A stretch of DNA of 64,000 nucleotides from Anderseniella sp963698275 (lineage in GTDB: Bacteria > Pseudomonadota > Alphaproteobacteria > Rhizobiales > Aestuariivirgaceae). Shown here piece by piece: positions 33,615-42,474 of the stretch. The number at the start of each line of letters is the position of its first letter. Position 1 is the stretch's first letter. The DNA is taken from positions 992,001 through 1,056,000 of the forward strand of contig CAVOQE010000001.1 of the NCBI GenBank assembly GCA_963698275.1, written 5' to 3'. The notes under the pieces are model-generated. The model was not told the DNA's origin and did not search any database. It worked only from the letters and a program-made list of their open reading frames with translations. The position numbers were made by a program, and so were the translations under genes.

Positions 33615-34256
33615 TCAGTCGGGCTGGCGATAGCGCACCATTTCCATGAAGCGTGCCTGCAGATGCGTCTCCGACTTGAAATCACCGGTAAACCGTGTGG
33701 TCAGCGTAGAGGCGTCTCGTTTCTGAACACCACGCATGGTCATGCAGTTGTGTACGGCTTCGACCATGACGGCGACACCACGTGCATCCAGCTGTGTATC
33801 AATTGCGTGCACAATCTGGGCGGTCAGGTTTTCCTGGGTCTGCAACCGACGAGAAAACACTTCAACCACACGCGCCAGCTTCGACAGCCCGACGACGCCA
33901 TTGGTCGGCAGGTAGGCAATGTGGACGTGGCCCTGGAATGGCACCATGTGGTGTTCGCAATGGGAGGAAAACTCGATATTTCGCACCAGTACGATGTCAT
34001 CATAACCGCCGACATCTTCGAACGTACGTTGCAATGCATCGCGGCCGTCTGCCTTATAACCGGAGAACAATTCGCCATACGCCTTGAGTACCCGCTTTGG
34101 CGTATCCAGCAGACCCTCACGTTCCGGATCGTCTCCGGCCCATGCAATCAGCGTACGAACTGCTGCAAGTGCTTCTTCTTCAGAAGGCTTTTCAACCGAT
34201 GGGCCAGACCCGATATTGGGCTTTAAGGCATCTGTATGTTTAACGACAGCGTCCAT
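33615..34256 (-). CDS. folE: GTP cyclohydrolase I
   Basis: This 213-residue enzyme makes 7,8-dihydroneopterin triphosphate, the first step of folate synthesis. Zinc ligands are in SSHCEHHMVPFQG near residue 111 and NCMTMRGVQK near 182. REGLLDTPKRVLKAYGELFSGY and GLSKLARVVEVFSRRLQTQE are also present. The frame extends to a GTG at 34331, but ATG 34256 (product MDAVVK) has GAGG 5 nt upstream and matches rhizobial FolE proteins. It probably forms an operon with hisI. Confidence 0.95.
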   Translation of the reverse strand: MDAVVKHTDALKPNIGSGPSVEKPSEEEALAAVRTLIAWAGDDPEREGLLDTPKRVLKAYGELFSGYKADGRDALQRTFEDVGGYDDIVLVRNIEFSSHCEHHMVPFQGHVHIAYLPTNGVVGLSKLARVVEVFSRRLQTQENLTAQIVHAIDTQLDARGVAVMVEAVHNCMTMRGVQKRDASTLTTRFTGDFKSETHLQARFMEMVRYRQPD

Positions 34257-34506
34257 TCCGGCCTCGATATAGTCTTGAAATTTCAGGGCTAAATTCGTTG
34301 ATTTAACGCTGGGTTGCGTGTTTGGGTTCACTCGTTTTTCAGCAAAAAGCCAAAAACCTGAATTTAGGGTCTGGTCTTAGCATAAGCTTCACCGAAATCC
34401 AAAACGGAGATTACACCGGCGGGGACACATAATCGTTCCCTGCGAACAGGATATGGTCGAATGAGACTGGTAATACAAGCAAGTTCGACCCATATTGAGC
34501 GCTGCC

Positions 34507-34962
34507 ATGATAAACGACGTCTACAACAAGCAGATACTGGGGTTTGCAGCCGATATTCCCCGTTTGGGCAGGCTGCCGGCGCCGCAAGGCAGCGCTGTTG
34601 CCCACTCGAAATTGTGCGGGTCCAAGGTGACGGTGGATGTCATGCTGGATAATGGGGTGGTGTCTGACTTTGCCCATGATGTGAAAGCATGTGCGCTGGG
34701 CCAGGCATCTTCGTCCATCATGGCGCATCATGTTGTCGGTTCCAGCCCGGACGAGCTGCGCGCGGTTCGCGATCAGATGTACGACATGCTGAAAAACAAC
34801 GGGCCGGCCCCGGACGGCAAATGGTCGGATCTTGAAGCGCTGTCACCGGTGCGTGATTTCAAGGCGCGCCATGCGTCTACCCTCTTGACCTTCGATGCCG
34901 TGTGCAATGCCATTGACATGGCAGAAGGCAAAACCGGCGAAGATGCTGCCCGGTCAGCCTGA
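34507..34962 (+). CDS. IscU/NifU-like iron-sulfur scaffold protein
   Basis: This is about 151 residues in the IscU/SufU-like fold, with three cysteines in family positions: HSKLCGSKVTVDV near 33, VKACALGQASSSIMAHH near 58 and TFDAVCNAID near 128. It likely assembles or carries [2Fe-2S] clusters. The ATG at 34507 is chosen over TTG 34495. It lies beside folE and betC, a position seen in Hyphomicrobiales between folE and yidD. No SufBCD or IscS gene is in the window. Confidence 0.85.
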   Translation: MINDVYNKQILGFAADIPRLGRLPAPQGSAVAHSKLCGSKVTVDVMLDNGVVSDFAHDVKACALGQASSSIMAHHVVGSSPDELRAVRDQMYDMLKNNGPAPDGKWSDLEALSPVRDFKARHASTLLTFDAVCNAIDMAEGKTGEDAARSA

Positions 34963-34966
34963 GTTT

Positions 34967-36511
34967 TCAGCCTGATTTTTTGTCGGGTTGCGGCGGTGGC
35001 GGGAACCTTGAGGTTTTTTCCAGCACGTTCAGGTCCTTGTGATTGCGCATGTATTGTTCCGATGCATCACGCAATGGCTGGTAATCCCACGGATACCAGT
35101 TTCCCTTGCGCAAAGCCTGCCACACGGCAAGCCGCACCAACTGGCTTTCCCTGATTTCCGCTTCCAGCCTTGACGGGTTCCAGCGTGCTGCTGCCATCGA
35201 CCGGAATTTCCGGACGATGTCGGCATGATCAGGGCGATCTGCAAGATTGCTCTTTTCGTTCGGGTCCGCGGCAAGGTCGAACAACTGGTCCGGATCAGGC
35301 CGCGATGCGGTGTACTTCCAGTTTCCCTGCCGGATCATGAACAGCGGGGCAAGACAGCCTTCCGCCGTCAGTTCCGCATAGATGGCGTGTTCCGGATTTT
35401 CCGTGCCACCTTGCAGCAAAGGCAGAAGGGAGTGCCCGTCGAGTGTTGCAGCATGGTCCTTGCGCCCGGCGATATCGCTCAGGGTCGGTACGATATCCAG
35501 CAGCGAGGTCGGTTGCGCAACCCGGCGCGCTTCATATCTGCCAGGCGCGTAGACTATGAGCGGCACCCGGGCGGAATGCTCCATGAAGCTCATTTTGTAC
35601 CACAGGCCGCGCTCGCCCAGCATGTCGCCGTGATCGGATGTGAACATGATGATGGTGTCATCGGTCAGTCCGCAATCATCAAGAGTGTCCAATATCCTGC
35701 CGACATGATCGTCCAGATAGGAAATGTTGGCATAGTAGGCGCGCCTGGCATTGCGGATGTCCTGGTCACAGATGTCATAATCATCCATGGCAGAGACTTT
35801 CCAAAGCCGCTGACTGTGCGGGTCCATGTCATCATAGGCAAACGCGCGCGTAAGCGGGGCGTCGATGGCATCGTCTGAATACAGGTTCCAGTATTTTGCC
35901 CGCGCCGCGTATGGGTCGTGTGGATGGGTGAATGAGGCGACCAGGCAGAACGGCCGCTGTTCCTGATTGCGGGCGTAATCATATATGCGCCGGCACGCCT
36001 GGAACCCCACTTCATCGTCATATTCAAGCTGGTTGGTCTGTTCGGCTATGCCTGCCTGCTTGACCGACAGCAGGTTGTGATACCACCAGTCGACGCGCTC
36101 CTGCGGCTTGCGCCAGTCGGGCGTCCAGCCGAAATCAGCAGGGTAAATGTCGGTGGTCAGGCGTTCTTCAAAACCGTGCAACTGATCGGGCCCGACAAAA
36201 TGCATCTTGCCGGACAGGCAGGTTCGATAGCCCTCCAGCCGCAGATAGTGGGCAAAGCTCGGGATCTGGGATGCAAACTCGGCCGCGTTGTCATAGACCC
36301 GGTTGCGTGACGGCAACTGCCCGGACATCATCGCTGCGCGTGCCGGAGCGCACAGTGGGCTTGGCGAGTAGAAATTTTCGAATACCACACCGTCTTTCGC
36401 CAACCGGTCGATGTTGGGTGTCTTGACTACCGGGTGTCCGTAAGACGACAGAAACAGGGCGGACAACTGATCAACCATGATGAGTACAATATTGGGTTTG
36501 TTTTCAGACAT
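34967..36511 (-). CDS. betC: choline-sulfatase
   Basis: This 514-residue sulfatase hydrolyses choline-O-sulfate to choline and sulfate. The formylglycine motif is SPLCAPARAAMMSG near residue 51 (C-x-P-x-R), with metal residues in VLIMVDQLSALF and TSDHGDMLGERGLWYKMSFMEHSARVPLI. Length and sequence match BetC. The frame is open to 36745, but the added 78 residues run over the divergent yidD gene and lack homology, so ATG 36511 is used. Choline would feed glycine betaine formation, though betBA and betI are not in the window. It converges with the Fe-S scaffold gene. Confidence 0.9.
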   Translation of the reverse strand: MSENKPNIVLIMVDQLSALFLSSYGHPVVKTPNIDRLAKDGVVFENFYSPSPLCAPARAAMMSGQLPSRNRVYDNAAEFASQIPSFAHYLRLEGYRTCLSGKMHFVGPDQLHGFEERLTTDIYPADFGWTPDWRKPQERVDWWYHNLLSVKQAGIAEQTNQLEYDDEVGFQACRRIYDYARNQEQRPFCLVASFTHPHDPYAARAKYWNLYSDDAIDAPLTRAFAYDDMDPHSQRLWKVSAMDDYDICDQDIRNARRAYYANISYLDDHVGRILDTLDDCGLTDDTIIMFTSDHGDMLGERGLWYKMSFMEHSARVPLIVYAPGRYEARRVAQPTSLLDIVPTLSDIAGRKDHAATLDGHSLLPLLQGGTENPEHAIYAELTAEGCLAPLFMIRQGNWKYTASRPDPDQLFDLAADPNEKSNLADRPDHADIVRKFRSMAAARWNPSRLEAEIRESQLVRLAVWQALRKGNWYPWDYQPLRDASEQYMRNHKDLNVLEKTSRFPPPPQPDKKSG

Positions 36512-36591
36512 GGTGGATCCCCATATGAGCTGGTGTAGGTTGAGCACCAGATCAGGGTCCTGACCCTGGCGCTCGAATATGGAGCAATAGA

Positions 36592-36915
36592 TTGAAACAC
36601 CGACCATTTCCAGTAAAGCCGCGACAGGGCCTTGTGGCATCGGTGATGCTGGTCCTGATTCGTGGATACCAACTGACCCTGTCGTATTTTTTCGGCCGCA
36701 CCTGCCGGCACCTGCCGACATGTTCCAATTACGCCATGGAGGCAATCTCCGTTCACGGGGCGTGGGCCGGATTCTGGCTGGGGTTTTTCAGGATTGCGCG
36801 GTGCAACCCATGGGGGACAAGCGGCCATGATCCGGTGCCGGATGAGATCGAGCGGGCCGGATTGAAGGTCTGGCGCTATGCCCGCTTGACGAAGCGGGCC
36901 GATACCGGGCAATAA
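36592..36915 (+). CDS. yidD: membrane protein insertion efficiency factor YidD
   Basis: This 107-residue protein has the YidD core: LIRGYQLTLSYFFGRTCRHLPTCSNYAMEAISVHG, then RIARCNPWGTSGHDPVP. It is a membrane-associated factor that aids insertion through YidC. The start is a TTG with GGAG placed 7 nt upstream; the next ATG is 18 codons in and would remove part of the conserved region. It lies between divergent betC and downstream thrS, typical for this order. Confidence 0.92.
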   Translation: MKHRPFPVKPRQGLVASVMLVLIRGYQLTLSYFFGRTCRHLPTCSNYAMEAISVHGAWAGFWLGFFRIARCNPWGTSGHDPVPDEIERAGLKVWRYARLTKRADTGQ

Positions 36916-37009
36916 GTTGGCCATTGTGCGCACAAGCTGCGTGCAACCAAACCACAATTAGTCAGCTTACCTGCGTTTGTATGCAGAGAGTGAGCAAGAG
37001 GTGACGATA

Positions 37010-38962
37010 ATGATTTCCCTTACATTTCCCGATGGATCCGTGCGCCAGTTCGAGCCAGGCACAAGCGGGCGAGATGTCGCCGGTTCGATTGCCAAGTCGC
37101 TGCAGAAAAAGGCCGTGGCGATCATGCTGGACGGCGCGCTTGCAGATCTGTGCGACCCGATTGACGCAGATGCCGAGTTCAAGATCATCACGCGCGAAGA
37201 TGCCGATGCGCTGGAACTGATCCGGCATGACGCTGCGCACGTGATGGCGGAAGCGGTACAGGAATTGTGGCCCGGCACCCAGGTGACCATCGGGCCGGTG
37301 ATCGAGAACGGCTTCTTCTATGATTTCAAGCGCAATCAACCGTTCACGACGGAAGATCTGCCGGTGATCGAAAAGAAGATGCGCGAAATCATTCAGCGCA
37401 ACAAGCCGTTCACCAGGGAAGTCTGGCCGCGCGACAAGGTCAAGCAGGTATTCAAGGACAAGGGCGAAGCCTACAAGGTTGAACTGGTCGACGCGATCCC
37501 TGACGAGCAGGACCTGAAAATCTACTATCAGGGTGACTGGTTCGACCTGTGCCGGGGCCCGCATATGGCGTCTACCGGCCAGATCGGGTCCGCCTTCAAG
37601 CTGATGAAGGTGGCAGGCGCCTACTGGCGCGGTGACAGCGACAACGAGATGCTGACGCGCATTTACGGCACGGCGTGGGCGTCCCAGGCTGATCTGGACA
37701 ACTACCTGATGATGCTGGAGGAAGCTGAGAAACGCGACCACCGCAAGCTGGGCCGCGAAATGGACCTGTTTCATTTCCAGGAAGAAGGCCCCGGCGTGGT
37801 GTTCTGGCATTCCAAGGGCTGGCGCATGTTCCAGAACCTGGTGAATTACATGCGCCGCCGGCTGGATGCGCAAGGCTATGAAGAGGTCAATGCACCGCAG
37901 ATACTCGACAAGGCGCTGTGGGAAACCTCGGGCCACTGGGGCTGGTACAAGGAGCACATGTTCGTCACCGAGACGGAAGACGACCGGGTGTTTGCTATCA
38001 AGCCGATGAATTGTCCCGGGCACGTGCAAATCTTCAAGCACGGCCTGAAGTCTTACCGGGACCTGCCTGTCAAGTATGCAGAATTTGGAAGTGTTCACCG
38101 CTATGAACCGTCAGGCGCGCTGCATGGCCTGATGCGGGTGCGCGGCTTTACCCAGGACGATGCCCATGTGTTTTGCACCGAAGAGCAGATGGCGTCCGAG
38201 TGCATGCGGATCAATGACCTGATCCTGTCGACCTATGCGGATTTCGGCTTTGATGAGATCACGGTAAAACTGTCGACGAGACCGGAAAAACGTATCGGAT
38301 CCGATGCGGACTGGGATCATGCCGAACAGGTCATGGGCGAGGTGCTTGAGCAGATCAAGACGGAATCCAAAGGCAAGATCACAACCGAAATCAATCCGGG
38401 CGAGGGGGCTTTTTACGGGCCAAAGTTTGAGTATGTGCTGCGCGATGCCATTGGCCGCGACTGGCAGTGCGGCACGACTCAGGTTGATTTCACCCTGCCG
38501 GAGCGGTTCGGCGCGTTTTACATCGACCGGGATTCGGAGAAGAAGCAACCGGTGATGATCCACCGTGCCATTTGCGGGTCCATGGAACGGTTCCTCGGCA
38601 TTTTGATCGAGAACTATGCCGGACACATGCCGTTGTGGTTTGCGCCCGTACAAGTGGTGGTTGCCACCATTACCCAGGATGCCGATGCCTATGGCGAGCA
38701 GGTTGCCGCACGGCTCAAAAAGGCCGGCCTGCAGGTCAGCACCGACTTCCGCAACGAAAAGATCAACTACAAGGTGCGCGAGCACTCGCTTGCCAAGGTA
38801 CCGGTGATCCTGGTGTGCGGTAACCGTGAAGCTGAAGAAGGCACGGTCAATGTCCGCCGTCTCGGCTCTCGCGACCAGACGTCGATGACGCTGGACGAGG
38901 TGACTGCGGCTCTGGTGGATGAAGCCACGCCGCCGGATGTCAGGCGGGCGAATGCGTCTTGA
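37010..38962 (+). CDS. thrS: threonine--tRNA ligase
   Basis: This 650-residue enzyme has a TGS domain (residues 1-60), an editing domain with HDAAHVMAEA and DLCRGPHMASTG, and a class II catalytic core with the zinc ligands in KPMNCPGHVQIF, GALHGLMRVRGFTQDDAH and IHRAICGSMERF. It ends with an anticodon-binding domain (VVVATITQDADAYGEQV). All key residues for charging and for proofreading of serine are in place. ATG 37010 has GAGGTG upstream and matches the family start; TTG 36977 is rejected. Confidence 0.97.
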   Translation: MISLTFPDGSVRQFEPGTSGRDVAGSIAKSLQKKAVAIMLDGALADLCDPIDADAEFKIITREDADALELIRHDAAHVMAEAVQELWPGTQVTIGPVIENGFFYDFKRNQPFTTEDLPVIEKKMREIIQRNKPFTREVWPRDKVKQVFKDKGEAYKVELVDAIPDEQDLKIYYQGDWFDLCRGPHMASTGQIGSAFKLMKVAGAYWRGDSDNEMLTRIYGTAWASQADLDNYLMMLEEAEKRDHRKLGREMDLFHFQEEGPGVVFWHSKGWRMFQNLVNYMRRRLDAQGYEEVNAPQILDKALWETSGHWGWYKEHMFVTETEDDRVFAIKPMNCPGHVQIFKHGLKSYRDLPVKYAEFGSVHRYEPSGALHGLMRVRGFTQDDAHVFCTEEQMASECMRINDLILSTYADFGFDEITVKLSTRPEKRIGSDADWDHAEQVMGEVLEQIKTESKGKITTEINPGEGAFYGPKFEYVLRDAIGRDWQCGTTQVDFTLPERFGAFYIDRDSEKKQPVMIHRAICGSMERFLGILIENYAGHMPLWFAPVQVVVATITQDADAYGEQVAARLKKAGLQVSTDFRNEKINYKVREHSLAKVPVILVCGNREAEEGTVNVRRLGSRDQTSMTLDEVTAALVDEATPPDVRRANAS

Positions 38963-39122
38963 AGAGTGATATTGGGTAAGCCGGGTCACGGGATTTGATG
39001 AGCGGGACCCGCGCTTGCGCGATGTGACAATGGTGGTCAGCGGTGATTGTCAGCAATTACCCGGTTTGGTCCAAAGTCTTCGCCGGAACGTTCATGTCTG
39101 CATCAGGCATGGGTGACGGTAC

Positions 39123-39278
39123 ATGAAGACGACAAAGAAGCAGGATCTCCCGACGAAGCTTTGCGCCACCTGCCAGCGACCTTTTTGCTGGCGAAAGAAA
39201 TGGCAAAAGGTCTGGGCCGAAGTGCGGTATTGTTCGGAAAGATGCCGCCGCGGTGCAAAGTCGGGACAAGCTACGTGA
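39123..39278 (+). CDS. DUF2256 small zinc-ribbon-like protein
   Basis: A 51-residue protein in a different frame from the surrounding ORF: MKTTKKQDLPTKLCATCQRPF then CWRKKWQKVWAEVRYCSERCRRGAK. The C-x-x-C, C and C-x-x-x-C arrangement and KKW motif are those of DUF2256, a small family often encoded beside photolyase/cryptochrome genes. Its stop overlaps the GTG start of the photolyase-like gene (GTGA), so the two are coupled. A role in metal or nucleic-acid binding is inferred from the cysteines. Confidence 0.85.
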   Translation: MKTTKKQDLPTKLCATCQRPFCWRKKWQKVWAEVRYCSERCRRGAKSGQAT

Positions 39279-40528
39279 GCCAAGCCACCTCACTTGATGG
39301 GCAACTGGAGGAGACGGTTTCGTGGACGGGAACGCGCGAAGCGGCACTGGAGCGTCTGCAAGTCTTCCTGCCCCGTGCCGGGCGGGCCTATGCATCGAGC
39401 CGAAATCACGATCTTGGGCCGCACAACCGCTCAAACGTCTCTTGTCTTTCACCCTGGATACGTCACCGGTTGCTGCTGGAAGAAGAGGTGGTGCGCGAAA
39501 CCCTGCTCCGTCATTCTTTTTCCGAAGCGGAAAAATTTCTGCAGGAGGTCTTCTGGCGATCCTATTTCAAGGGTTGGCTCGAACAGCATCCAGGTGTCTG
39601 GTTGCAATACCGCAGCGATGTCAGTCGACTGGTAAACCAGTTGGAAAACTCTTCCCAATTGCATACGCGATACGAAAACGCCATCAGCGGCAATACCGGC
39701 ATAGACTGTTTCGATTTCTGGGCGGTCGAGTTGGCTGAAACCGGCTATCTTCACAATCACGCGCGCATGTGGTTTGCCAGCATCTGGATTTTCACCCTGT
39801 GCCTGCCCTGGCAATTGGGTGCGGATTTTTTCTACAGGCACCTGCTTGACGGCGATCCGGCTTCCAACACGCTCTCCTGGCGGTGGGTTGCAGGTCTGCA
39901 CACCAAAGGTAAAAACTATATCGCGAGGCCTGCAAACATCGAAAAATACACCGATGGTCGATTTTCGCCAAAGGGTCTGGTTCCTGACGCAGCGCCTCTC
40001 GTTGAACTCGAAGAGCATCCGCTTTGCCTGATCGACAGGGCTGATTGCTTGCCTGACGAGGTGCCTTTCGGTCTTGTGATCACAGAGGAAGATTGTCATG
40101 TGCAATCCCTTCCTTTGGCGCGCAACCCCAGAGGTATCTGCAGCCTGGCTACAACTGAAGCCCGGTCACCGCTCGCAATCGGACAACCGATGCGACGCTT
40201 TGCGACAGATGCGTTAAGCGATGCCAGCGGGCGGGCTCAAGCAATTTTTGAGTGCCAGGTTCATCGAGCCGACGCGAAAGACTGGGGAGCGTTCCTGGTC
40301 GAATGGGCTCAGGATATCGGGGTAAAGACAATCGTGACGAGTTGGATCCCGGTCGGTCCGGTACGTGACAGAATTGACCAGGCCCGCCCCGCTTTGCATC
40401 AGGCGGGTGTAACCCTGCTGCAAATCAGACGCCCCTATGACCAAGCCTGCTGGCCTCACACTACGAGAGGCTTTTTCAAGCTCAAGGCAAAAATACCAGG
40501 CCTCATTGAGCAGCTGAACCTATCTTGA
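39275..40528 (+). CDS. photolyase/cryptochrome-like FAD-binding protein with reversed domains
   Basis: About 417 residues. The FAD-binding helical domain of photolyases comes first: SCLSPWIRHRLLLEEEVV near 53, FLQEVFWRSYFKGWLEQHP, and the ETGYLHNHARMWFASIWIFTL, TLSWRWVAGLHTKGKNY block near 160-215. The last 150 residues look like an alpha/beta domain (IGVKTIVTSWIPVGPVRDRID, then ALHQAGVTLLQIRRPYDQ) similar to part of the antenna domain that is normally N-terminal. The GTG start at 39275 overlaps DUF2256; the 76 codons upstream in this frame are non-conserved. Light-driven DNA repair or photoreception is inferred. Confidence 0.8.
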   Translation: MSQATSLDGQLEETVSWTGTREAALERLQVFLPRAGRAYASSRNHDLGPHNRSNVSCLSPWIRHRLLLEEEVVRETLLRHSFSEAEKFLQEVFWRSYFKGWLEQHPGVWLQYRSDVSRLVNQLENSSQLHTRYENAISGNTGIDCFDFWAVELAETGYLHNHARMWFASIWIFTLCLPWQLGADFFYRHLLDGDPASNTLSWRWVAGLHTKGKNYIARPANIEKYTDGRFSPKGLVPDAAPLVELEEHPLCLIDRADCLPDEVPFGLVITEEDCHVQSLPLARNPRGICSLATTEARSPLAIGQPMRRFATDALSDASGRAQAIFECQVHRADAKDWGAFLVEWAQDIGVKTIVTSWIPVGPVRDRIDQARPALHQAGVTLLQIRRPYDQACWPHTTRGFFKLKAKIPGLIEQLNLS

Positions 40529-40556
40529 ACGCCTGAAGACGCCTCCCGGCCAAACG

Positions 40557-41009
40557 TCAGATCGTAATGGCAGTTTCTTCCTTGGCGGTCCGAATGATGA
40601 TCATGGTGTAGAACCGCGCGACATTTGTTCGCTCCCGGAACAGCTTGTCGCACAATGCATCAAACTCATCCATATCCTTCAGGCGCATCATCAGCAGTAC
40701 ATCGATTTCACCGGTGACAGCATAGGCTTGTGAGACAGACTCTTCCTTGGTGACAAGATCAAGGAAGCGCCGCATGTGCTGTTCACCGTGCTCCTTCAAC
40801 TCCACTGTTACGACGGCTTTCAGAGTCTTGCCGGCTTTTGCCGGGTTTAGAATTGCAACAATCCGGTCGACAATTCCTGCAGACCTGAGACGTCGGATGC
40901 GGCGCAAACAGCTTGAAGCTGAAAGTCCAACCTCATCTGCGAGGTTCGCATTGGTTCGTGAAGCGTCCCTTTGCAGAAGGTTTAGCAGTTTTTTGTCAAT
41001 TCCATCCAT
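40557..41009 (-). CDS. Lrp/AsnC family transcriptional regulator
   Basis: A 150-residue Lrp-type regulator: an N-terminal winged helix (MDGIDKKLLNLLQRDASRTNANLADEVGLSASSCLRRIRRL) and a C-terminal RAM ligand domain (VSQAYAVTGEIDVLLMMRLKDMDEFDALCDKLF). AGGAG lies 8 nt before ATG 41009; the longer frame to 41066 is rejected. Regulators of this kind sense amino acids. It is divergent from a transporter-like gene, with a clear 15-bp palindrome in the gap, so it probably controls that gene and itself. Confidence 0.93.
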   Translation of the reverse strand: MDGIDKKLLNLLQRDASRTNANLADEVGLSASSCLRRIRRLRSAGIVDRIVAILNPAKAGKTLKAVVTVELKEHGEQHMRRFLDLVTKEESVSQAYAVTGEIDVLLMMRLKDMDEFDALCDKLFRERTNVARFYTMIIIRTAKEETAITI

Positions 41010-41038
41010 TTGATGCACTCCTGTGAACAGCAATGGTC

Positions 41039-41067
41039 TGTGCAATATTATTGCATGCAGTTGCACA
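41039..41067. promoter_or_regulatory. Lrp-type operator candidate
   Basis: TGCAATA and TATTGCA arms with a single central T (41041-41055) form a perfect 15-bp AT-centred palindrome, the size of an Lrp/AsnC half operator. It is overlapped by TGTGCAA (41039) and TTGCACA (41061), a second inverted pair. The cluster lies 30 bp upstream of the Lrp-type gene and 63 bp upstream of the transporter. Confidence 0.6.
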
Positions 41068-41129
41068 TTTTGACCACAACTGCCACCGGCTTCGCGGTAA
41101 CACCTGTTTGAGAATGGAGGGTGTTCGCG

Positions 41130-42098
41130 ATGAACCTGAAGACAATGTTGATGAAGAAGACGCTCGAAACTTTCGGGGTCTACTGCGAATTGGTCCGCAT
41201 CATCGTGCCAGTCGCTTTCGCCACCCAGTTTCTCGTCGAGGCTGGAGTGATAGAAGCGATAGCGCCCGCACTGGAACCTGTCATGGGGTTTTACGGTTTG
41301 CCACCGGCGCTGGCTTTTGCATGGCTGACCGGGCTGGTAATCGGTGTCTGGGGAGCTGTTGTAGTTATCTTCACATTGGTTCCGGTTTCACAACTCAGCA
41401 TCGCCGACATGACGGTGTTTTCCGCCTTGCTGCTGTTTGCCCATGCTCTGCCGATTGAGCAGCGGATTATCCAAAGGGCTGGTCCGGGGTTCATTGTCAC
41501 GGCATTGCTGCGCCTGGCCGGTGGCATGATCTATGCGATGATCCTGCATCAGATATTCAGTTTGTCCGGTATTTTGGGTGAGCCTATCAACCCAGCCTGG
41601 GTTCCCGTCAGTGAGGTTGCGGGCTGGCCAGGCTTCATCCTCAGCACCTTGAAAACACTGTTGTGGATGCTTGCCATTCTGATGGCCCTGGCGTGGCTGA
41701 TGGATTTGCTGAAATGGTCGGGATTGATGGATGTGCTGAAGCGAGGCATCTCGCCGGTATTTCGATATGCGGGGATCCGGGAAGAAGCGAGCGAGATGGT
41801 TGCGATCGGTTTGCTGCTCGGCATCGTTTACGGCGGCGGTTTGCTTATCCGCGAGGCGGAAACGGGCAATATTCGGCCTCGCCAGATATTCCTGTCATGC
41901 GTTTTCATGTCGTTTGCGCACAGTGTGATCGAAGATACACTGGTGGTTGTCGCACTAGGTGCAGACCTGATGAGCGTGCTGTTCGGTCGGATTGTATTCG
42001 CGATACTGGCCACAGCACTGGTGGCAATGGTGTTACGATTTGTTTCAGATGAAAAATTCTCAAAGTTCGCCTTCAACACGACGCTTAAAATCCGGTAG
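41130..42098 (+). CDS. nucleoside-recognition (Gate) domain membrane protein
   Basis: About 322 residues with eight or so membrane helices and two Gate-type repeats (VRIIVPVAFATQFLVEAGVI and LLWMLAILMALAWLMDLLKWSGLMDVLK). Conserved ILGIVYGGGLLIREAETGNI and SFAHSVIEDTLVVVALGAD segments lie in the second half. GGAGGG 8 nt before ATG 41130 sets the start. Gate proteins are membrane transporters of uncertain substrate; the divergent Lrp-type regulator suggests amino acids or derived amines. A possible RidA relic follows it. Confidence 0.85.
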   Translation: MNLKTMLMKKTLETFGVYCELVRIIVPVAFATQFLVEAGVIEAIAPALEPVMGFYGLPPALAFAWLTGLVIGVWGAVVVIFTLVPVSQLSIADMTVFSALLLFAHALPIEQRIIQRAGPGFIVTALLRLAGGMIYAMILHQIFSLSGILGEPINPAWVPVSEVAGWPGFILSTLKTLLWMLAILMALAWLMDLLKWSGLMDVLKRGISPVFRYAGIREEASEMVAIGLLLGIVYGGGLLIREAETGNIRPRQIFLSCVFMSFAHSVIEDTLVVVALGADLMSVLFGRIVFAILATALVAMVLRFVSDEKFSKFAFNTTLKIR

Positions 42099-42240
42099 CC
42101 GATTGAGCCTGATGTTGATGTTCCGCGACCATTTTAAGAGCATTGCCTTGTGCTAATCGGTTTACCCTGCGCTTGGGAACTGGCTCTCTTGCTCCAGTCA
42201 CGCAAACCGCTTCGCTCCCGCAACGCAGGCTGCGACAAGT

Positions 42241-42348
42241 GCGGTTACGGAACCCTATCCGGCCCGGACTGCCATCGAGGTTGCCGGTTTTGCCTCGGAA
42301 GGCGTTGTGGTTGAATTGCGCGTCATTGCGCGGCGGCAGATCAAGTGA
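42241..42348 (+). pseudogene. RidA-like C-terminal remnant
   Basis: Within the 376-bp gap between the transporter and TPMT genes, one frame reads VTEPYPARTAIEVAGFASEG then VVVELRVIARRQIK and stops at 42346. This resembles the last third of RidA/YjgF proteins, which end Y-P-A-R-T-x-x-x-V then V-E-I-E-x-I-A. No start or N-terminal two thirds can be found upstream, so it is a decayed gene if real. RidA removes reactive enamines and would suit an amino-acid locus with an Lrp regulator. The rest of the gap shows only a CCTCAAG/CTTGAGG hairpin at 42407-42424. Confidence 0.4.
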
Positions 42349-42474
42349 TCGTACCTGGCTGCTCGACCAGATGTTGCGGCACCCGCTCACACGGGGTCAC
42401 ATTCAGCCTCAAGTTTGCTTGAGGTTGCATCTTTACCACATCAGGATTTCAATGCCCCCTGAAAGGACATGACA

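Noticed and set aside
36512..36745. 78-codon N-terminal extension of choline sulfatase
   Set aside because: It overlaps the divergent yidD gene, is not sulfatase-like, and BetC homology begins at 36511.
39047..39274. 76-codon upstream extension of the photolyase-like gene
   Set aside because: It overlaps the DUF2256 gene in another frame and has no conserved sequence; the GTG at 39275 is a better start.
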